Shown piece by piece: positions 34,815 through 48,200 of a DNA stretch of 64,000 nt. The stretch comes from Vicia villosa. Its lineage: Eukaryota > Streptophyta > Magnoliopsida > Fabales > Fabaceae. Position numbers and translations under genes: made by a program. The stretch is taken from NCBI RefSeq assembly GCF_029867415.1, contig NW_026705179.1:124001-188000 (forward strand). Reading direction: 5' to 3'. Under the pieces are notes generated by a model. The model worked only from the letters and a program-made list of their open reading frames with translations. It ran no database searches and had not been told where the DNA came from. The number at the start of each line of letters is the position of its first letter. The stretch's first letter is position 1.

Positions 34815-37800
34815 GCTATGGAGAATGCTCAAAAATGCCATCATTACATTTTGGATAGTTTTGAATTTCTTCATGCTTAAGAAACCAAACTTACTTCACT
34901 AAGCAAGCTCACTATATCCAATTGCTCTGCATCATTTGCCTATAAATACAAGTGCCATCCTTCATATTAATCACACCAAATCAACTCAATTCCTTGCTTT
35001 CTCCTTCTCTCTCATGCTTATAGTTTTTCAAAGTTCTTTGGCAAGAAGAATCGATTTCTTCAAACCAGAGCTCTTCTTTGAGAAGTAAGCATTCTAACAT
35101 CTCAAAGAGGTTCATTAGAGGTGATCCAAGCACCTGGATCACTTCTGTAAGTGGAGTAACACCATAGCCACTTCCATTTTGAAGCTCGAGCAGTTGGAGG
35201 TCTGTAGCATAATTCAAAAGGTGTCAAGCAAGTCCAAGCATCCAAACATGTTCCTTAGGATGCATTGAAGCTATTCAGATGGTCGCAGCCTATCTGTAAG
35301 TGCAGAATCACTACTTTCCATTCTCACTTGGAGCTCAAATAGAAGGGGTCGGGTAGAACAATACTGAAGCATTCAAGGTGCAATAAGTATTCAGTTAGCA
35401 TCACTGAGTTCCAAGGAAGCTTTTAGGATCATTCATACAAGCCCAGGTGCTCTCTATCATCCTCACGACCTTCAGTTTCAGAGGTAAGTTTTTGAACTCC
35501 ACCTCTTTAATTCACGTACCTATTTTGATAAACCTCGATACCAGTTCATTCAATGTCATTAGAGGATCAAAAGCCCTCTACTTTCATGCATTTATTCATC
35601 AGCATCATCATTTAATTTTATTTTTGAATTTTAGGGTTCTTCACGTATTTTGTTTAATTCAGTAGATATAGTTAATATAAATTTATGTTAGTCATATATC
35701 TGGAATCGTGAGTGAATTTAGAGCAAGTTTTCTCTTTACATCTTTGCAAATGGTTGAGAATTGAGAGAGTTCAGAAATTCAAAATGAGAGAGCTTGAGGT
35801 TGAAGACGATGATGGTGATGGCGCCATTTATCAAAATTCCCAGGTCTAAGTTTATTATATTTTGAATGGTTTGTGTTTAACCTACAAATTCATCGTAGTG
35901 TCCCAATGGTTACAGCGCGCGTACAAAAGCTTTGCCTTGCCTTAGGTCTGGGGTTCGATCCCCCCCTCAGACCTTTTGTTTTGATCATTTTATTTTTCAA
36001 CTCATTTATGAACTATTTATAAAATATACTGAGTTGGAGGTGTTTGTTTAACAAGCCACGCGCGTGGTCCAGATGGTAAGTGTTTTGAGTGGTGACCTAG
36101 AGGGCGTGGGTTCAAGCCCTTTGGGAGACAAAACCATATATTTTTTATCACTTTTCCCATTCAATTTCTTCACAACTTTAACCATTTGATTTATACTTCA
36201 AATTAAATCATTTTCTCTTCATTTTTCACACACTTGTCAATTAACATACCTATTTTATGAATAATCAAAAAAATCACAAAAATATTATTTATTTCTTGCA
36301 TTTTTGTTAGGTTTAAAATGATGTATTTTAAGTATTTCCTTAATACTTCAAATATATGCTTTCCTTTGTTTTTTTTACCTAATTATTGTATGAATAATTT
36401 TGTGATAAAACCCTAAGCCATTTAGGTCTTAATTAGGTTTAGATTTCACCTTTACTTTAATTAAGTTGGTTTTTTTTTACTTTTAAAACTATTTTCAATC
36501 TCCGATCACACGGACGATCCAGGTTTTCATACAACAAAACCTTGTATCTCCTCAACTGTTTCTTATAAACAGTAAATAAATCATTTTCAATGGGCCTCTA
36601 ATAGAGTGTAAGACCCAACACCGTTTTCTTTTCTTAGTTTGTTTTCAAAAACTGTATTTACAAAATCTTCTTTCTGTTTTCAAAACATTCTTCTGGTATT
36701 TGAAGGGCATTATTCCCGGTGAAACTCTTCAGATACCTATGTGACCTATGTCCATCTTCACTTCTTCTGTTTTCAAAAAAACCTTTAACTGTTTTTCATA
36801 AATATTCAACTGTTATCAATAAAACAACAAAATTGCTGGTGAGGCTTTGTATATACTTCTTCAAAGGCCTCCACTCCATCCAGGTTAGGCTTTACAAGCT
36901 TTTCAATTCACAGTCTTTATTTAAATTACTGTCAAATATAAACTGTTTATATATTGTTTAGGGCTACGTCTGAGTGTAAACCTTAGGACAGTTAAACTAT
37001 ATATATATTATAGGACTATGGCCTAGGATTGAGAATGTTTTCCAGGTGAAGGCTCTTTCCTAATTAGAGATCTTTTAGTTCAAACCCTCAAGATGAATTA
37101 TTCCCGGTGAAACATCTTGAAAAAAGCCTTAGAACCCAAAATAGGATACATCCACCCAAGAGGAATTATTCCCGGTGAAACCTCTTACCCATTTGCGTAG
37201 AGCCAAAATAAGTTCAAAACCACATAGCTTTCTCTTGTGCTATAACAAGGAACCTCGATGACCCTCGATTAGCCTCCTCTTGGGCTTTGTACAAGGACCC
37301 ACAGGCTTCTTAAAAGCATTTCCAGCTTCCTCTTGAGCTTGTATACAAGGACCCATCAGGTTTCTTATAAACATAGGAACAGGTCTTTAGTCACCTTTTA
37401 GCCTACCCTGGTGAGTTTCTTCTACTTTTCAAACCAGACTTTAAACAAGCTAAGATTGTCTCAATCTCATATTGAGCACACCTTTTGGAATGAGAGACAT
37501 GGACAGTCTCTGTCACCCTTATCTTCATTAATCTTCCTTAGCGGAGTCTAGGATCCATATTTGTTTATCTTTGGTCAAAGTCAGCCTCTACCTTGGGCCT
37601 CATACAAGGCATGAAATGATGACTTCCCCAGTTAAGAGTCAGCTACAATTCTGGGCTTTGTACAGAACACCTAATAAAATCCATCAAATAAATGCTCTCC
37701 AGCTAGAGTCAGCCTCAATTCTGGGCTTTAGACAGAACACAAAGACTTCTTAGATTAAGTCAATCCCCAGTAGAGTTATCTCCCAGAGTCAATAAAATAA

Positions 37801-38784
37801 TAAATCAATCAAAAGCCTCAAGCTTGGGCCTCATACAAGCTAGCAAAAACTCAAATCTTTTTTACAGTAGATAGACATAGCTTATCTCTATAGAGAGATA
37901 TTTCTCCTATCTCACCACATTCAAACAAACAAACATTTCAATTTCAATTTCAATTTTAAACATTCTCCCATTTAGGACTTTGAAAGGCATGCTCTGAGGC
38001 AAACAAACCCAGACTTGTACACTTTCCTTAACTTGGATGAGAATCCTTCTTTCATACAAGAGGCATGTTGGCTGTCATACTTGATCAACCAAGTAGGCTC
38101 CCTCTCTTAATGAAATGAATTCAGCTTTTCTGTCACTCTTTTAAATGTTTGTGGTGGAATAGTAGAAATACCTCTCTGTAAAGATAATTTCATGTCTCTT
38201 TATTGTAAACAGAGATTTAATTCAAGCTTCAACCTTGAGCTTCAAGCAAGGCACCAAAAATCATTAATTTCCCTAATTAGTTCACCGAACTACAAAAAGC
38301 TCTGACTTCCATTAGGGATATGTAGGCATGAGGTTCACAAGGAATCTCAGCGAGCTAATAAAAAATCAAAAATAGTCAGTCAGTCTGTCTTTCTTTTAAT
38401 TCAATTCAATTCCTTCTCCTAATGCAAAGGAGAAACTTTCCCAATTAATAAGCAAAAAACACAAACACATAGACACAGAGAAAGTTCCCGTAGAGTACTA
38501 CAGATATATAGGGTGCTTAAACTCTTCTCTATGTATAACTGACCTCCCGGACTCCAGAATTTCTAGTCTAGGTGAATCCCCACACTTAGCAAACTCCTAG
38601 GGTTTATTTGAGATCTTTTTCCCCCCTCCTACTCGTAGGATAATTAAAAAGTTCGTGTGATATCGTAGGAAGAACTGAAACAAAATTCATCCCGCCCCGG
38701 GCGCATTCTCCTTCCAAATTTCGCGTGAAGGGTCTAGCGTGCCGTCCTCCCAAGTGAAACGGGGAGGTAAAGAAAACGACACCA
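34815..38784 (+). mobile_element. Ogre 3' LTR, right part
   Basis: It continues the LTR after the copia insertion and matches 5730-9667. It contains the TATA box (34941-34948), both tRNA-like modules (about 35896-35975 and 36065-36131) and both hairpin arrays. It ends ACACCA at 38784. Immediately after begins a 43-bp tandem repeat of another element. Confidence 0.92.
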
Positions 38785-39343
38785 CAATAGGAGTCACTTG
38801 CCCTGGTTCGGACAAGCTTACCTGCACCAATAGGAGTCACTTGCCCTTGTTCGGACAAGCCTACCTGCACCAATAGGAGTCACTTGCCTTGGTTCGGAAA
38901 AGCTTACTTGCACCAATAGGAATCACTTGCCCTTGTTCGGACAAGCTTACCTACACCAATAGGAGTCACTTGCCCTGGTTCGGACAAGCTTACCTGCACC
39001 AATAGGAGTCATTTGCCCTTGTTCGGACAAGCTTACCTGCACCAATAGGAGTCACTTGCCCTGGTTTGGACAAGCTTACCTGCACCAATAGGAGTCACTT
39101 ACCCTGGTTGGGACAAGCTTGCCTACACTAATAGGAGTCACTTGCCCTTGTTCGGACAAGCTTACCTGCACCAATAGGAGTCACTTGCCCTTGTTCGGAC
39201 AAGCTTACCTGCACCAATAAGAGTCACTTGCTATAGTTCTAGCAAACTTACTTGTATCAAAGGAATTACCTGCCATGGTTTTGACAAGCGTACCTGCATA
39301 AAAAGAATCGTTTGCTATAGTACTAGCACGTTTGCCTGCATGA
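38785..39343 (-). repeat. 43-bp tandem repeat, about 13 units
   Basis: The unit starts CAATAGGAGTCACTTGCC. Ten units are regular to 39214 and three diverged ones follow. Each holds an inverted repeat CTTGCC...GGACAAG; a diverged unit has TTGCT...AGCAA instead, keeping the pairing. Confidence 0.85.
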
Positions 39344-39360
39344 AAAAGATTCCCTTGCTT

Positions 39361-39805
39361 AGAGACTCACGACTCGAGGGTCGGAGAAAATAGCATGTCA
39401 AATATTCACGACTCGAGGGTCGGACAGGAAACGATATGTTTAGAAACTCAGGACTCGAGGGTCGGACATTCACGACTCGAGGGTCGAAAAACAAACCAAT
39501 CATAACACGAGGGTTGGAAACTCACGACTCGAGGGTCGGAAAACAAACCAATCACAACACGAGGGTTGGAAACTCACGACTCGAGGGTTGGAAAACAAAC
39601 CAATCACAACACGAGGGTTGGAAACTCACGACTCGAGAGTCAGAAAACATACCAATCACAACACGAGGGTTGGAAACTCATGACTCGAGGGTCGAAAAAT
39701 AAAGCAATCACAACACGAGGGATGGAAACTCACGACTCGAGGGTCGGAAAACAAACCAATCACAACACGAGGGTTGGAAACTCGCGACTCGAGGGTCTAA
39801 AACTG
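39361..39805 (-). repeat. 52-bp tandem repeat, about 8 units
   Basis: The unit contains CTCACGACTCGAGGGTCGG and ACACGAGGGTTGG (for instance 39521 and 39573). Short inverted repeats are CGAC/GTCG around CTCGAG, and CCAATC/GGTTGG with one G-T pair. Confidence 0.8.
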
Positions 39806-40019
39806 AGCTTTTGTAGTATGTGAATGCATATGCTAATGCGTGTGCATGTATGATGATGCAATCCCGAGATTTTATCTCCTTACACCCATTGAACATGTTT
39901 AACCCATGTTTGCCCCTATACCATGGCTATGCTTATGTCGGCTTGGTAATGTTTATGTATGTGGATAATGCTTATGCTTATGTATATGTTGATTGATTTA
40001 ATGAGTGGAACGAAATAAT

Positions 40020-40415
40020 GTCTTCTATAAGACTACCTGAAAAGGTTTCTGGAATGGATATGAAAATTTGTCTTAAATAAAACTACCTGAAAAGGTTCTT
40101 AGAAAGGATAAAATTTGTCTTAAAGACGACTACCTGAAAAGGTTTTTAGCAAAGGATAAGGAATGTCTTAAAGAAGACTACCTGGAAAGGCTGAAAGATG
40201 TTTTAAAAAAGACTACCTAAAAAGGTTCTTGGAAAGGACAATGAATGTCTCAGAAAAGACTACCTAGAAAGGTTCTTAGAAAAAGAATGTCTTAAAGAAG
40301 ACCACTTGGAGAGGTTCCTAGAAAGGATGACAATTTGTCTTAGATAAGACTGCCTGAAGAGGTTCCTAGAAAGGATCGTAAGAATTGTCTTAAAGAAGAC
40401 TACCTAAAAAAGGTG
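40020..40415 (-). repeat. Degenerate tandem repeat, about 50-60 bp units
   Basis: Repeated ACTACCTGAAAAGGTTC followed by GTCTTAAAGA-type sequence, about seven to eight units. ACCT-GAAA-AGGT is a short inverted repeat present in most units. Confidence 0.7.
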
Positions 40416-40669
40416 TGGTGTAATGTATCAACCAATGTATGTAATGCATGATTTATATGTATTTGCATGATGCTCCAATGATAGGTTGTTGATAACCAAA
40501 GTGTATATAGCTCGCTGGAGTTGTAGGTTTGTTGGATGCTAGCGCGATTTCCCACTACCTGTTTTTGAACTTTGAAGATCGTAATTAGGAGAAAGATTTA
40601 TTCGAGGTTGTAAAGTACGAGAACGCCTTTCCCTTTTTCTGTGCGTCTTGCCCCGGTTTGACCCTTTGA

Positions 40670-40866
40670 ATTACTCCACGCCTTTGAATTTTCGAGGTTA
40701 ACCTTTTGCAATTCGCACCATTAACTTCTTGAAACTCTCCACGCCTTTAGCCTTTCTAGATTCTCCACGCCTTTTAACATTTCGAATTGTTCTCCACACC
40801 TTTAACCTTTTGAGGTTCTCCACACCTTTAATCCTTTCAAGGTTCTCCACGCCTTTAACCTTTTGA
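40670..40866 (-). repeat. About 30-bp tandem repeat
   Basis: Six or so units of TTCTCCACGCCTTTAACC with variable tails. Several units contain AACCT...AGGTT inverted pairs. Confidence 0.7.
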
Positions 40867-43499
40867 ATTTTTCGCCCTATGGATTTGGTATCCACTGCCC
40901 CAATATTTTCGTGGAAAAGATGCCCCTGTTCTCCAAGCCATGAAGGAGGTGCCCCGAGAAATAACCTTGTCATGTGCTTCGACGTTTAGATTGAAGGGTA
41001 TGCCCTTGATCTCCAGGATATGTAGGGTTATCCACAGTGTTCCATCCTTTTGTATTTGTCCCATGTTTGACATGCCCCTGATTGCTTCGAGATGTGACCC
41101 AAGTCAATTGAACCGTAGGATGAATGCCCCTAGTTAATAGGATCCTTGATTGTATGCCCCTGTAATCCTTGAAATTTTGCCCCTGTTTAGGAAAACCCTC
41201 TGGATGTGGTTCCCCATTCAAGAGTCTTTATTAGAAATGGTCGTCTTTGATTAAACCAATTTTGAAATCTCCTTGATGCTAAGTGTATATTCGTAGATGA
41301 CGTTGTACCCTTTGAGAAGTAACTCCAATGCAATGCGTATGCAAGTTTTGGAATCGAAGTCCGTTATGAATTAGGACTGGGTGATTAGGAATGAATGCTT
41401 GAAGAAGCGCAGTGGTTAGAAATAGTTTTAACAAACCTAGGAGTCAGTATAACAAAATCATGCTTAATATGCATTCGTAGTTAACCTTACCTCAATTAGG
41501 ACTTTTGAAGGTTGTAACTTGGCCTGGTTCATGGTTTAAGAAACAACAGATATAAGGCTCAAAATTTATTTACCCCACCCCTTTCTCCTTGATGTTCTCC
41601 AAATCCTAAAAATTCGCCTAATCCAATGAATGTGCTTTGTTTGTAAGAGAATCGTTTCAGTTCTTATGTTGAGCAGAAGCCTTGGTAGAGATCCAAGCAC
41701 CGATGAAGAATGTTTTAGAGATCTATGCATTGATGAGAAGCTTCGATGAGTTAGCAGTCACAAGATTATCCTTTATATTTCGCCTTTGTTTTGTTTTATC
41801 CCTTATTTTTGCATGAACCCATTCCTTTGAATTTGATCCATCGGGATGCCCTAATTTTTTTGCCTAAGTCGTTTTTGTTTTCTTTCATGAAATTTTCCAT
41901 TTTGACTTAGCGGGCATTTTTCTTTTGAAAGCTCCTTTTGAGATTTGATCCTTGGATATTGAATGTTGTGACTGCCATGTTGACTTTGATTTTTAAGCTT
42001 CGAATTTGATACTTCCTCGATCTTGAATGATGTATTGAGGAAGAAGATGTTGTGAATGTTATCTCCATTGCTTCCTCAATCTTGGATGAACGCGAGGAAG
42101 AAGATATGCTTGAAACTTTGCTTGGTCCTTATGCTTGAACCTTTACTTTAACCTTTGTTCAACCCTTATGCTTGAATCCTTGCTTGGATTGACTGATTCT
42201 CTTGACAACCAAAATACACCATTGAATTAATCGAAATCTACCCTGCCCCTGGTTAAAATCAAGGTTTATTTGAAAAGTAGAAACAAACTCCAATTCCTGG
42301 CTCGAGGGGGTGACGAGGGATTAACATCCTTATATCTCCACTGTTTAAGAATTGAAACAATACCTGTACATCGTCGGTTCGGTCTTACCTTGAAAGCATA
42401 CGTTTAGCGAGATTTAGTTATTTGTATTCATCATTCTCCTTTATGTTTGTTAATAATGCTAAATTTGAAGTTTGAAAGTAGAATAGAAGTGTGCGAATGG
42501 AAATTCGTAGTAGTGAGCGAATGAAGCGAATGAACTGACTCCAAAACCTGCATGGTCGTCCCATTGGAATTGCTAATCCGGAGGTACAACTTTTATCCTG
42601 AGTAACACTTAGCGATCGTATGGATTGAAATTCTGACATGATAAACACCTATTGATCCTAGGGACAATCTCCTTTGTAGATCCATTGGCCTTGTTTCACT
42701 CCTTAGTTCATGGTCTTGTAGAAGTGAAGGGTAACCTCGAATTCTCCTTGGGCGCGTCAAACCTGTCGGGAATAAATTGTTAGCGGTGGGTTTTCGTCGT
42801 TTCGGAACTTCATGAGTTTCCTTTGACTGAACCTCCTTTGCTTTTTCTAAGGATAATATCACACTGTTCGCAACCTTCGGAGTTCGTGGATTGACAGAGA
42901 AAACCTATGACCCTTTTGCCCCTTGGTGTGGAGTTAACATATGTCGCCTTCCCTCCATCGTAGATGTGCATCTTCGTTTAAGGTATTGCCCCAGTGGGAC
43001 TAATCCTTGCCCCCAGGTTATCGTAGAGCGTCCTTGTAAATCTGATGTGTTCTAAGATTAACCCCTTTATGACTAGAAACCTCTTGAGTGTATCTATGGG
43101 GAAACTTTTATGTTGAACTAATCCTTGCTCGATGACAACCTTTATATAATCCTGTTGCGAAAAGGCATGGACATGCGGAAGGCATGTTGAAAGGCATTCC
43201 CTTTTTTCATTTGTATGACCAAGCTCATCCCCAATAATTTATCTTCCTTTCTCCATAGTTACGGTCCTCTTAATTTTCTTCGGGAGTTCCGGGAAATCGG
43301 CTAGCACGGTGAACATGAATACGGGAGAAGGTATGAATGCAAATGTAAATGTATGAATGCGTGAAAATGCAAATGCATGCGTATGCAAAAGACTCCTTTA
43401 TTTTTTGTATTATAACTCCTTATATGCAATGCAAACGTGCGACCTATATAATCCTAAGGATAGCTTATGAGGATTTTGGGGTGACATTAGAGCTTAGCG
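40867..43499 (-). other. Internal region of the minus-strand Tat element, non-coding
   Basis: About 2.6 kb without a recognisable frame on either strand. TGCCCC is repeated between 40920 and 41190. Two hairpins with the same arms CTTCCTC/GAGGAAG but different loops lie at 42012-42043 and 42071-42100. Confidence 0.55.
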
Positions 43500-44530
43500 A
43501 AATCCTTGCAAGCTAGAGGTTATGACACGCCAATAGAAATCCCTTAGATGAGGGAGTACGCAGAAGGTAGCAGTTGATGACCGTTCGAGACAGTCATCAA
43601 ATCTCATGGCCATCGAGAGGGCGTTCGACCTGTACCAATGAAGTTGTCCCTCGTGGGAAGGTTCTCTATGCGGAACACAACCTATCTAAGGACGATATTG
43701 GACGAAGAGAAATCCCTACAGGCTAGGGATAAAAGATGTATAAATGGAAATCCAAACCCCACAAGTTAGGGGGTGCGCGGGAGCAAGCATGGGGTGACCG
43801 TTCAAGACAATCACTAGATCTCATGGCCATCGAGAGGCCAATCGACATGCGTTAATGCGGATGTCCTTCAGGAGAAGGACGCGTCGTTGTGAAAAACATA
43901 TGGACATAAAAGAAAATCCCTACAGGCTATGGAGTGCGTAGGAGCAAGCACGGGGTGACCGTTCAAGACGGTCGCTAGATCTCATGGCCATCGAGAGGCC
44001 AATTGACGTATGCTAACGAAGATGTCCTTCGTACGAAGGATGCGATTTTAGAAATAGAATCCCTGCAGGCTAGGGAACGCGTAGACGTAAGCACGGGGTG
44101 ACCGTTCAAGACAGTCACTAGGTCTCATGGCCATCGAGAGGCCAATTGACGTATGCTAACGTAGATGTCCTTCGTGCGAAGGATGCGATTTTAGAAATAG
44201 AATCCCTACAGGCTAGGGAACACGTAGACGTAAGCACGGGGTGACCGTTCAAGACAGTCACTAGGTCTCATGGCCATCGAGAGGCCAATCGACGTGCGTA
44301 AACGAAGATGTCCTTCGTGGGAAGGACACGTAGTTGCAAAAATACAAAGATAAAAAAGGAACATCCCTACAGGCTAGGGAGTGCGTAGATGCAGGTGCAG
44401 GGTGACTGTTCAAGACAGTCACTAGGTCTCATGGCCATCGAGAGGCCAATTGACGTGCCTAAATGGAGATGTCCTTCGTGGGAAGGACATGGTCTTGGAA
44501 ATAGAGTCCCTGCAAGCCAGGGAACGCGTA
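43500..44530 (-). repeat. About 150-bp tandem repeat with four hairpins per unit
   Basis: Six units, spaced 141 to 217 bases apart by the motif ACCGTTCAAGAC. Each unit has inverted repeats TCCCTA/TAGGGA, GTGAC/GTCAC, TGGCC/GGCCA and GTCCTTC/GAAGGAC. In the first unit the second hairpin is TTGATGAC/GTCATCAA (43574-43581, 43593-43600), and the last unit has TCCCTG/CAGGGA, both compensated. Confidence 0.8.
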
Positions 44531-45210
44531 GGAATACATGCAAAATTAAAACGTAAGACATTCGCAGTATATAAATTGCAAATATATAATAAGCATCTAA
44601 GCACAAAAGCCCTAAGTTCATAGGTTCGGCGTGACGGTTTAGGGGGTCTACCCTTCCCACTAGTATGTTCTAGAAGGTCTCATGGGGTCGTTCGTAGCCT
44701 CCGAGACTTTTTGTCTCTTTGGATTTTAGAACAACTCATTTATCCATGAGGTTCGAGTTTTAGGGGTAGGTTCCTAGAGAGATCAGCCAAACACCAAGTC
44801 CTGCCCTCAACGAAGTCAAGCTTCGTATCAGACATTTCCGGATATTCAACCCACTCTGAGTGGAATTATAATAAGACTCTTAGGCGATGTAATTCCCCTC
44901 TGGTCTTAAATATAATTCCCACGCTTAGGTTTAACAACAATTTATATATCCCAAAAAAGCAATGAAATAACACATATTGGAATAAATAAATATTTAATTG
45001 AATTGCAATAAATAAATGGAATTGCGGTAGATAAATGTAATGGCAAATAAATAAACAAATAAATAAAATTTAAATATATATAAAAAAACCATAAACCCTA
45101 AAATGGCGAATTAGACAAACCCTAAAAAATTCGCCAAAAACCTAAATAATTTGCCAAAAACCTAAACTCTGCCAAAACCTATAAGAGCATAATAATTAAC
45201 CAAAAGTGTG

Positions 45211-45228
45211 TCCCCAGCAGAGTCGCCA
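45211..45228 (-). other. Primer binding site, tRNA-Arg type, minus strand
   Basis: Exact reverse complement of the Ogre PBS at 9676-9693, two bases from the LTR edge at 45231. It fixes the strand of this element. Confidence 0.88.
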
Positions 45229-45230
45229 GC

Positions 45231-48200
45231 TGTAGCAACCTGCCCTAAAAATTAAAATTTAGAGTCGCCACCTATTCTACCAGGGCGAATAGGAAACCCT
45301 GCGAAGTATAAAGATTCAGGGTAAGATTACTATAATCAGGTCGAGGGAAGGTGTTAGGCACCCTCAACCCTTTCCTAAGATTTGCATCTTAAAGTAAAGG
45401 TTGTGGCTAAGCATAAAGAAAGGTGACAGAAAGTTAATAGGGTAAATGATTAGATTTGAACTTAATGAGAATTTTAGGGAAGGGGACTCGCCTTGTTGCC
45501 AAGTGCCTACGTATCTTCTTAGGGAGAATCAGAGTCAACGTAGTTCGGGGTAGGGTTGAACGCCTTAGATTTTAATATGAGGTTATTTTGAAGGTATTTT
45601 GAGTTACCTTATCGATGTTTTGAAATGCGAAATTCGCAAGGTATGTTGAATTACCTTATCGTAGTTTTGAAAATCGCAGTATTGAAGAGATGAGGTTTTG
45701 AGTGTTTTAAGTGGCGTACAACCCTGGTTTAATATGTTACCGTTAGTTGCGATGATCAATAGATTTGATCATTATATTTATCGAATTAGATAAAGTATTG
45801 CTAACCATTTTGACCGATAGATTTGATCGTCACGAATAGAAAATGAGGTGTATTTTAATTTTGCGTAATTAAATTCTAAGTTTTATCATTATCTCTCATA
45901 ACCCATAGATTTGGTTATTACATGACAACGAATTTCATCATTTGTGTTTCATTATTTTATTTCTCGCCAATGCGATCATTAGGTATGATCGGATCGAGGA
46001 GAAAATTAGCCAATAACCAGTTAAATTAGAATTAGTATTAACAAATTAGTTAATGTTTTTGCCAAATGGCCAATGGGATTGGGCAAACCCTAATGCATTG
46101 ATAAATTTCTAGGGTTTGTGTGCCTTTTAACAATTAAACTAATTAATTAAATTAAATCGAATAATCGAATAATCGGGAGTTAATCCTAAAACCTAATCAT
46201 GGCCCAAATTATAATTTTTCCTAAATCCTAATTAAGTAAATTAATAAGAATAAATATAATAACCAATTAATATTTAATCCAAAAAAAATAAAAATAAATG
46301 ATAAAACCTGGTTTTGGTTGCATGTGGCATCTCCTTTAGAGTGTATGGTGAACCTGCCTATTCCTGGGCGTTAGATCTGAATTATAAGAGATCTGATGGT
46401 GCATGGCTGAGGATGTATTATAGTCTTGTGTTGAAGCAACACGCTGGAACATGAAGGGAATAATGACCAAAATAACAACACAGACCCAGGGATCGAACCC
46501 AGGTCATTATAGTAACCAGAACTTCTCCTTTGCCAATTATGTTGCGCTTAATTACTGATAATAACCAAGTCAAATAAATACTATATATAAACAAAAACAA
46601 TTAAATAGTGAATTTAAATTAGTCAGACTGGGGCCCGTTAATTTTCGCGTGAACCAATAAGGTGCAGTGAGAGAACATAGGTTTTTTGACCCTCCAGTAA
46701 CGCCTTTCCACGTGGTCACGTGTTCAAACCCTTCAACTGAATCACCACCGGAACAGTGACGTTCCGTCACTTTCTCCGACAAGCCAGGTGGTCGCGCATG
46801 CAAAATCTACCAAACACAAAACGAAAACTACCCAGATCCACTATATGAGACCTTGCAAATCTAATGGACCGATTGGTTTTCCCTGAAAAGGCCTACAACT
46901 ATGGTTTCAAAGCTTCTTCAAAAAACTGCCCTAACAATGGCAGGTCATGCTACAGCCTGGATAAGCTTCATGCGATCATTCTAACCTGTGCTATGGACTC
47001 TCAGGAACACACTAGGAAGGTTAGTTGAGACAAAAATACGCCGAAATTTAAAACATGAAGATTTACCATATGAGGTGATCGGAGCTCGCGACGTGTGCGT
47101 TTTCAGATATCTTTTGCCATGGTTCTGGACCTGTACGTACTTAATGATACCCTTGGGACACTCTCATGTGACTGGAACGGATTTAAGAGGCTATAAGTGA
47201 CAACTCGAGAGTGTTACTTTGTATGAGAAATTTAAATGATAAGCCTTAGTCTCTTCGCTACCTCCCCTTCTCTTTTTTCTCCCCCTGGCTTGTACTCTTA
47301 TTTAGAATATATATGGGATCCAATTAGGGTTAGAATCTTGCTTGAGAATCAAGTTGTTTGGTGAGAAAAGAAATTGAAAAATATTTGCATACAATCTTTC
47401 CAAATTTGAAAAATATTTCTTCTCTTTCAATTTCTCACGAATTTTGGACTCACTTATATGTTCTTTGGGCCTTTGGATGATTAGAAAATAGGTTCCATAA
47501 ATTTATTTCATTATTTTGTGATTTTATTCAATTTATTTTGTATTTAAATGAATAAAAATTCAAATAAATCAAGTAAATGGCACAAAAATATGAGAACAAA
47601 GTTATGGGCTTTTATTGAACTCATGATCATGTGTAGAAACTCAAATTTAGGCCCATTAGTCAAAATAAGTGATTTTGCTCAAGTTGACTTTTGTGTATTT
47701 CTCCAAAATTGTCCAACTTCATCAATGCATGACTCTCAATTTTTATGATATGGGAGTGTTCTAGGATTTTTTGGAAAGCTCAAAGAGTCCTCTAAATGAC
47801 CCTTTTTATTTCATCTCAATTGAAGCTTCCATGCTCAAGTTATGAGCTTTGACCCAAAAGATGTTTTTGTTGACTTTTTGGAGGACCTATAATCTCTTTG
47901 ACCATATCTCTCAAATGAAGCATTTCTGGCCTTGGCTTGTGAGAGACAAAGTTATAGAGAATCCAATTTCCTTCAAAATAGGCTTTGGTTGGGAAATTTT
48001 TGATACTCCATGTGAAAGTTATGACCAGTCAAAGTTGAGTTGACTTTCTCCTATAAAAAATCTTAATTTGAACCTTTTGAATTTGTTCGTTTCTGAGTTT
48101 TTATTAATGGATCATGATCAACCTTTGATCAAATGATGGATATAGCCTCAAATACTTGATGCTGACCAAAAGTCTTGAAGTTTGACTGTACTTTTACCAT

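Larger units (their letters stand above)
4587..38784 (+). mobile_element. Ogre-type LTR retrotransposon (Ty3/gypsy, Tat clade), degenerate, with a nested copia element
   Basis: It contains a 5' LTR, tRNA-Arg PBS, ORF1, gag-protease, a spacer, RT with two RNase H domains and integrase, a tandem-repeat 3' UTR, PPT and 3' LTR. This order, LTRs above 5 kb, the extra ORF1 and the second RNase H are known hallmarks of Ogre elements. Without the 10.16 kb copia insertion the remnant is about 24 kb. The 5' LTR (5081 bp) lacks about 289 bp of its start. The 3' LTR sums to about 5364 bp once the insertion is removed, which agrees. All ORFs carry stops, so the copy cannot make full proteins. Confidence 0.93.

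Noticed and set aside
38785..39805. CRISPR-like regular repeats
   Set aside because: Direct tandem repeats without unique spacers, in a plant retroelement; no cas-like context.
44367..44660. Minus-strand open frame of 97 codons
   Set aside because: It runs through the 150-base tandem array and its flank; no family resemblance.
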